Positions 62,499-64,000 of a DNA stretch of 64,000 nt are shown piece by piece. How positions within the stretch are numbered: the first letter of the stretch is position 1; every line of letters starts with the position of its first letter. Source of the stretch: Planctomycetia bacterium (lineage in GTDB: Bacteria > Planctomycetota > Planctomycetia > Pirellulales > UBA1268). The stretch is taken from assembly GCA_014192425.1 (NCBI GenBank), contig BJHK01000017.1, positions 19,966 through 83,965 on the forward strand, in the 5' to 3' direction. The notes beneath the pieces were generated by a model that was not told the DNA's origin, did not search any database, and saw nothing but the letters and a program-made list of their open reading frames with translations. Position numbers and translations under genes: made by a program.

Positions 62499-64000
62499 TC
62501 AATCGGAAATCCTGATGTTCTTGAACCTGACCCCGCTGCCCCAGTGCGACTGCAACTGGAGGTTTTCAACTTTGCCGATGTCGGGAAGTGGCCGGGCCGG
62601 AGGCACTCGATTGTACGTCTGTTGCCCATTGAGCCAGATCGTCAGCGATGACGACGCAGCCGTGTAGGTTGCCTTGAGAGTACCGCCAGCCGCGTCGCCG
62701 GCGCGATTGTACATGGCCTCAAGGACCTGAAAGTAATCGTCGGCGTCGCGGTCGGCGGGGATCGGGGGCATATCGGGGGCGTCTGTCACGCCGACAAAGT
62801 CTCGATGGTAGGCCACTGCGGTCAACAGTCGTGCGACTTCTTCCCGTTCGTTTCCGGTCAGATCGGGGAAATCCACCACGAACACATCGGAGTTCTCTTC
62901 TTTGAGAACAATGCCGCCACCCGCGCCGAGGCGGAAGGCGTCCAGCCCCGTGTGTCCATTGCGAGTCATACGGTCCACCATCGCTCTCACGTCGAGCAAG
63001 GCGATCTCGGTATTGTATCCCGTGCCAAACTTCACTCCGCTATTGGCGACGAACGAAAGTTTTTGTTGGCCGTTCGCTTCAACCCACCCGTACGTTTCGT
63101 CGCCGCGGCTGCGATCAAACTCGTAGTCGAACTCGATGGTGAATGAACCCTCGGTCGCAGTTTGCCTGGACTCCAGGCTGGGAGCGTTGGCGTTATCGGG
63201 TGGCTGTGGCTGCTTGAGCGTAGTCTCGAGCCACCCAACAGGGGCTTTAGCCTTGATGAAATCCACCAACGGCTTTTCGATGATCCAAGGATAATTCTCC
63301 TTGAGCACAAAGCCGGCCCAGCCGCTGGTGTTCTTGGAATATGCGTTGGCGACTCGTTGATCGATGGTCGGAAAAACCATCTCCTCGACGCTGATGTCGA
63401 CGACGTCGCGTCTGTCCTGCTGCGCCGGGCCGTTCTGCCCCGGAGCGTTCGGTTCGCACAGCTGCCAGATCATTTCGTGCTCACCGACGAGTAGCCCTTC
63501 GATGAAGACCTTTGCGGGGAAGGTCGATGACCCGTCCGGCGCGACGTTCCAGTACCGCCAGGTGCCGTCGGTGCCATCTGAGATGAGGGGCGTGCGCCGC
63601 CGATCGGCAAAGACGTTCAATCCCACCGGAACTCCCAGCCAGAGGCGATAGGTGCCGGCCTTTTTCAGCGGGCTGCTGTTGATCGCGCGCAAGCCACTCG
63701 TGCTCAGCGATGCTTCGGTGAGGTCAAGGTCTTCGACGTCCGACAGGCCGTCGGCCTTGTCCATGGTTCTGTTGCGATTATCGTCGTCGATATTCTGGAA
63801 GATGCGCGCGCCCACGGTGGCGTTATCGCCGGCGTCGATGTCCTCGATCGGGTCGTCGTCTTCGCCGATTCTCCCGTCGTTGTTCGAGTCGACGTCGATG
63901 TCCACGAGGTAATCGTCGTTCTCGATCGTGCCCGTCGCGGGAGGTCGGGTGGTGTCGAACGTGTAGCCGGTTCCCGGTAGCAGCGAAATCACGACGGTCT
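62499..64000 (-). CDS. C-terminal part of a Calx-beta surface protein (partial)
   Basis: 500 residues visible; the frame is open to the right edge, so the start is outside the window. The N-terminal end of the visible part is the end of a Calx-beta domain (T-G-T-I-E-N-D-D), then a calcium-binding-like D-V-D-S-N-N-D-G-R-I-G-E-D-D-D and a region with no known domain. Likely a very large secreted or surface protein, as is common in planctomycetes. Confidence 0.75.
   Translation of the reverse strand, partial: TVVISLLPGTGYTFDTTRPPATGTIENDDYLVDIDVDSNNDGRIGEDDDPIEDIDAGDNATVGARIFQNIDDDNRNRTMDKADGLSDVEDLDLTEASLSTSGLRAINSSPLKKAGTYRLWLGVPVGLNVFADRRRTPLISDGTDGTWRYWNVAPDGSSTFPAKVFIEGLLVGEHEMIWQLCEPNAPGQNGPAQQDRRDVVDISVEEMVFPTIDQRVANAYSKNTSGWAGFVLKENYPWIIEKPLVDFIKAKAPVGWLETTLKQPQPPDNANAPSLESRQTATEGSFTIEFDYEFDRSRGDETYGWVEANGQQKLSFVANSGVKFGTGYNTEIALLDVRAMVDRMTRNGHTGLDAFRLGAGGGIVLKEENSDVFVVDFPDLTGNEREEVARLLTAVAYHRDFVGVTDAPDMPPIPADRDADDYFQVLEAMYNRAGDAAGGTLKATYTAASSSLTIWLNGQQTYNRVPPARPLPDIGKVENLQLQSHWGSGVRFKNIRISD

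Overview
The window is about 64 kb of high-GC bacterial DNA (roughly 70 % GC by eye) and is almost certainly from a member of the phylum Planctomycetota, probably a Pirellulales-like lineage. The evidence is the mix of planctomycete-typical families: DUF1080, DUF1592/DUF1588/DUF1585 cytochrome proteins, DUF1573, a YfbK-like vWA protein tied to an ECF sigma factor, HEAT-repeat lipoproteins, Calx-beta surface proteins and squalene-type carotenoid genes. No tool was run. All calls rest on reading the translations, motifs and gene order.

Layout. 0.2-9.8 kb (all minus strand): an ECF sigma/vWA membrane pair, serC-serA for serine synthesis, a small conserved protein, an FHA protein, and gcvT-gcvH with a lipoate-ligase-like gene. 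9.8-14.5 kb: rnr and a YhaM-like HD exonuclease, divergent from an archaeal-type proS. 14.7-19.9 kb (plus): an exported protein, a second ECF sigma factor with a small membrane partner, a DUF1573 protein and a tetraheme cytochrome. 19.9-20.8 kb is non-coding and holds an exact 157-bp tandem duplication. 20.8-27.3 kb (minus): nusA-infB-rbfA-(HhH-like basic protein)-yebC. 27.6-32.7 kb (minus): rpmF-fabD-fabG-acpP-fabF plus a second ketosynthase that has lost its catalytic cysteine. 32.8-35.1 kb (minus): ruvC-ruvA-ruvB. 35.1-35.7 kb: intergenic DNA with tRNA-Arg(ACG) and a displaced copy of the tRNA 3' end.

35.7-44.5 kb: a transporter-acyltransferase fusion, a small secreted Ala/Pro/Tyr-rich protein, and a carotenoid-type cluster (two CrtI/CrtN-family oxidoreductases, an acyltransferase and a CrtQ-like glycosyltransferase). 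44.5-51.8 kb: a winged-helix regulator facing isocitrate dehydrogenase, purE-purK, a Sua5-type tRNA-modification gene, an epimerase and an MFS protein. 51.9-59.1 kb: a 1247-residue LRR-like/cytochrome/DUF1592 protein, a DUF1080 protein, an exported protein of unknown function and a HEAT-repeat lipoprotein.

59.1-64.0 kb is visibly different. It is less GC-rich and holds an IS256 remnant, a gene tail cut by it, a RES-Xre toxin-antitoxin pair with two palindromic operators, a REP-like hairpin element, a frameshifted pseudogene, a pentapeptide-repeat protein and the C-terminal part of a Calx-beta surface protein that runs off the right edge. This is the accessory part of the window.

The most interesting items are the active/inactive ketosynthase pair beside acpP, the HhH-glycosylase-like basic protein translationally coupled to rbfA, the RES-Xre operator pair, the palindrome between the winged-helix gene and icd, and the repeated intergenic elements (157-bp tandem repeat, a dispersed stem-loop found in two intergenic regions, and the tRNA-Arg 3'-end duplication).
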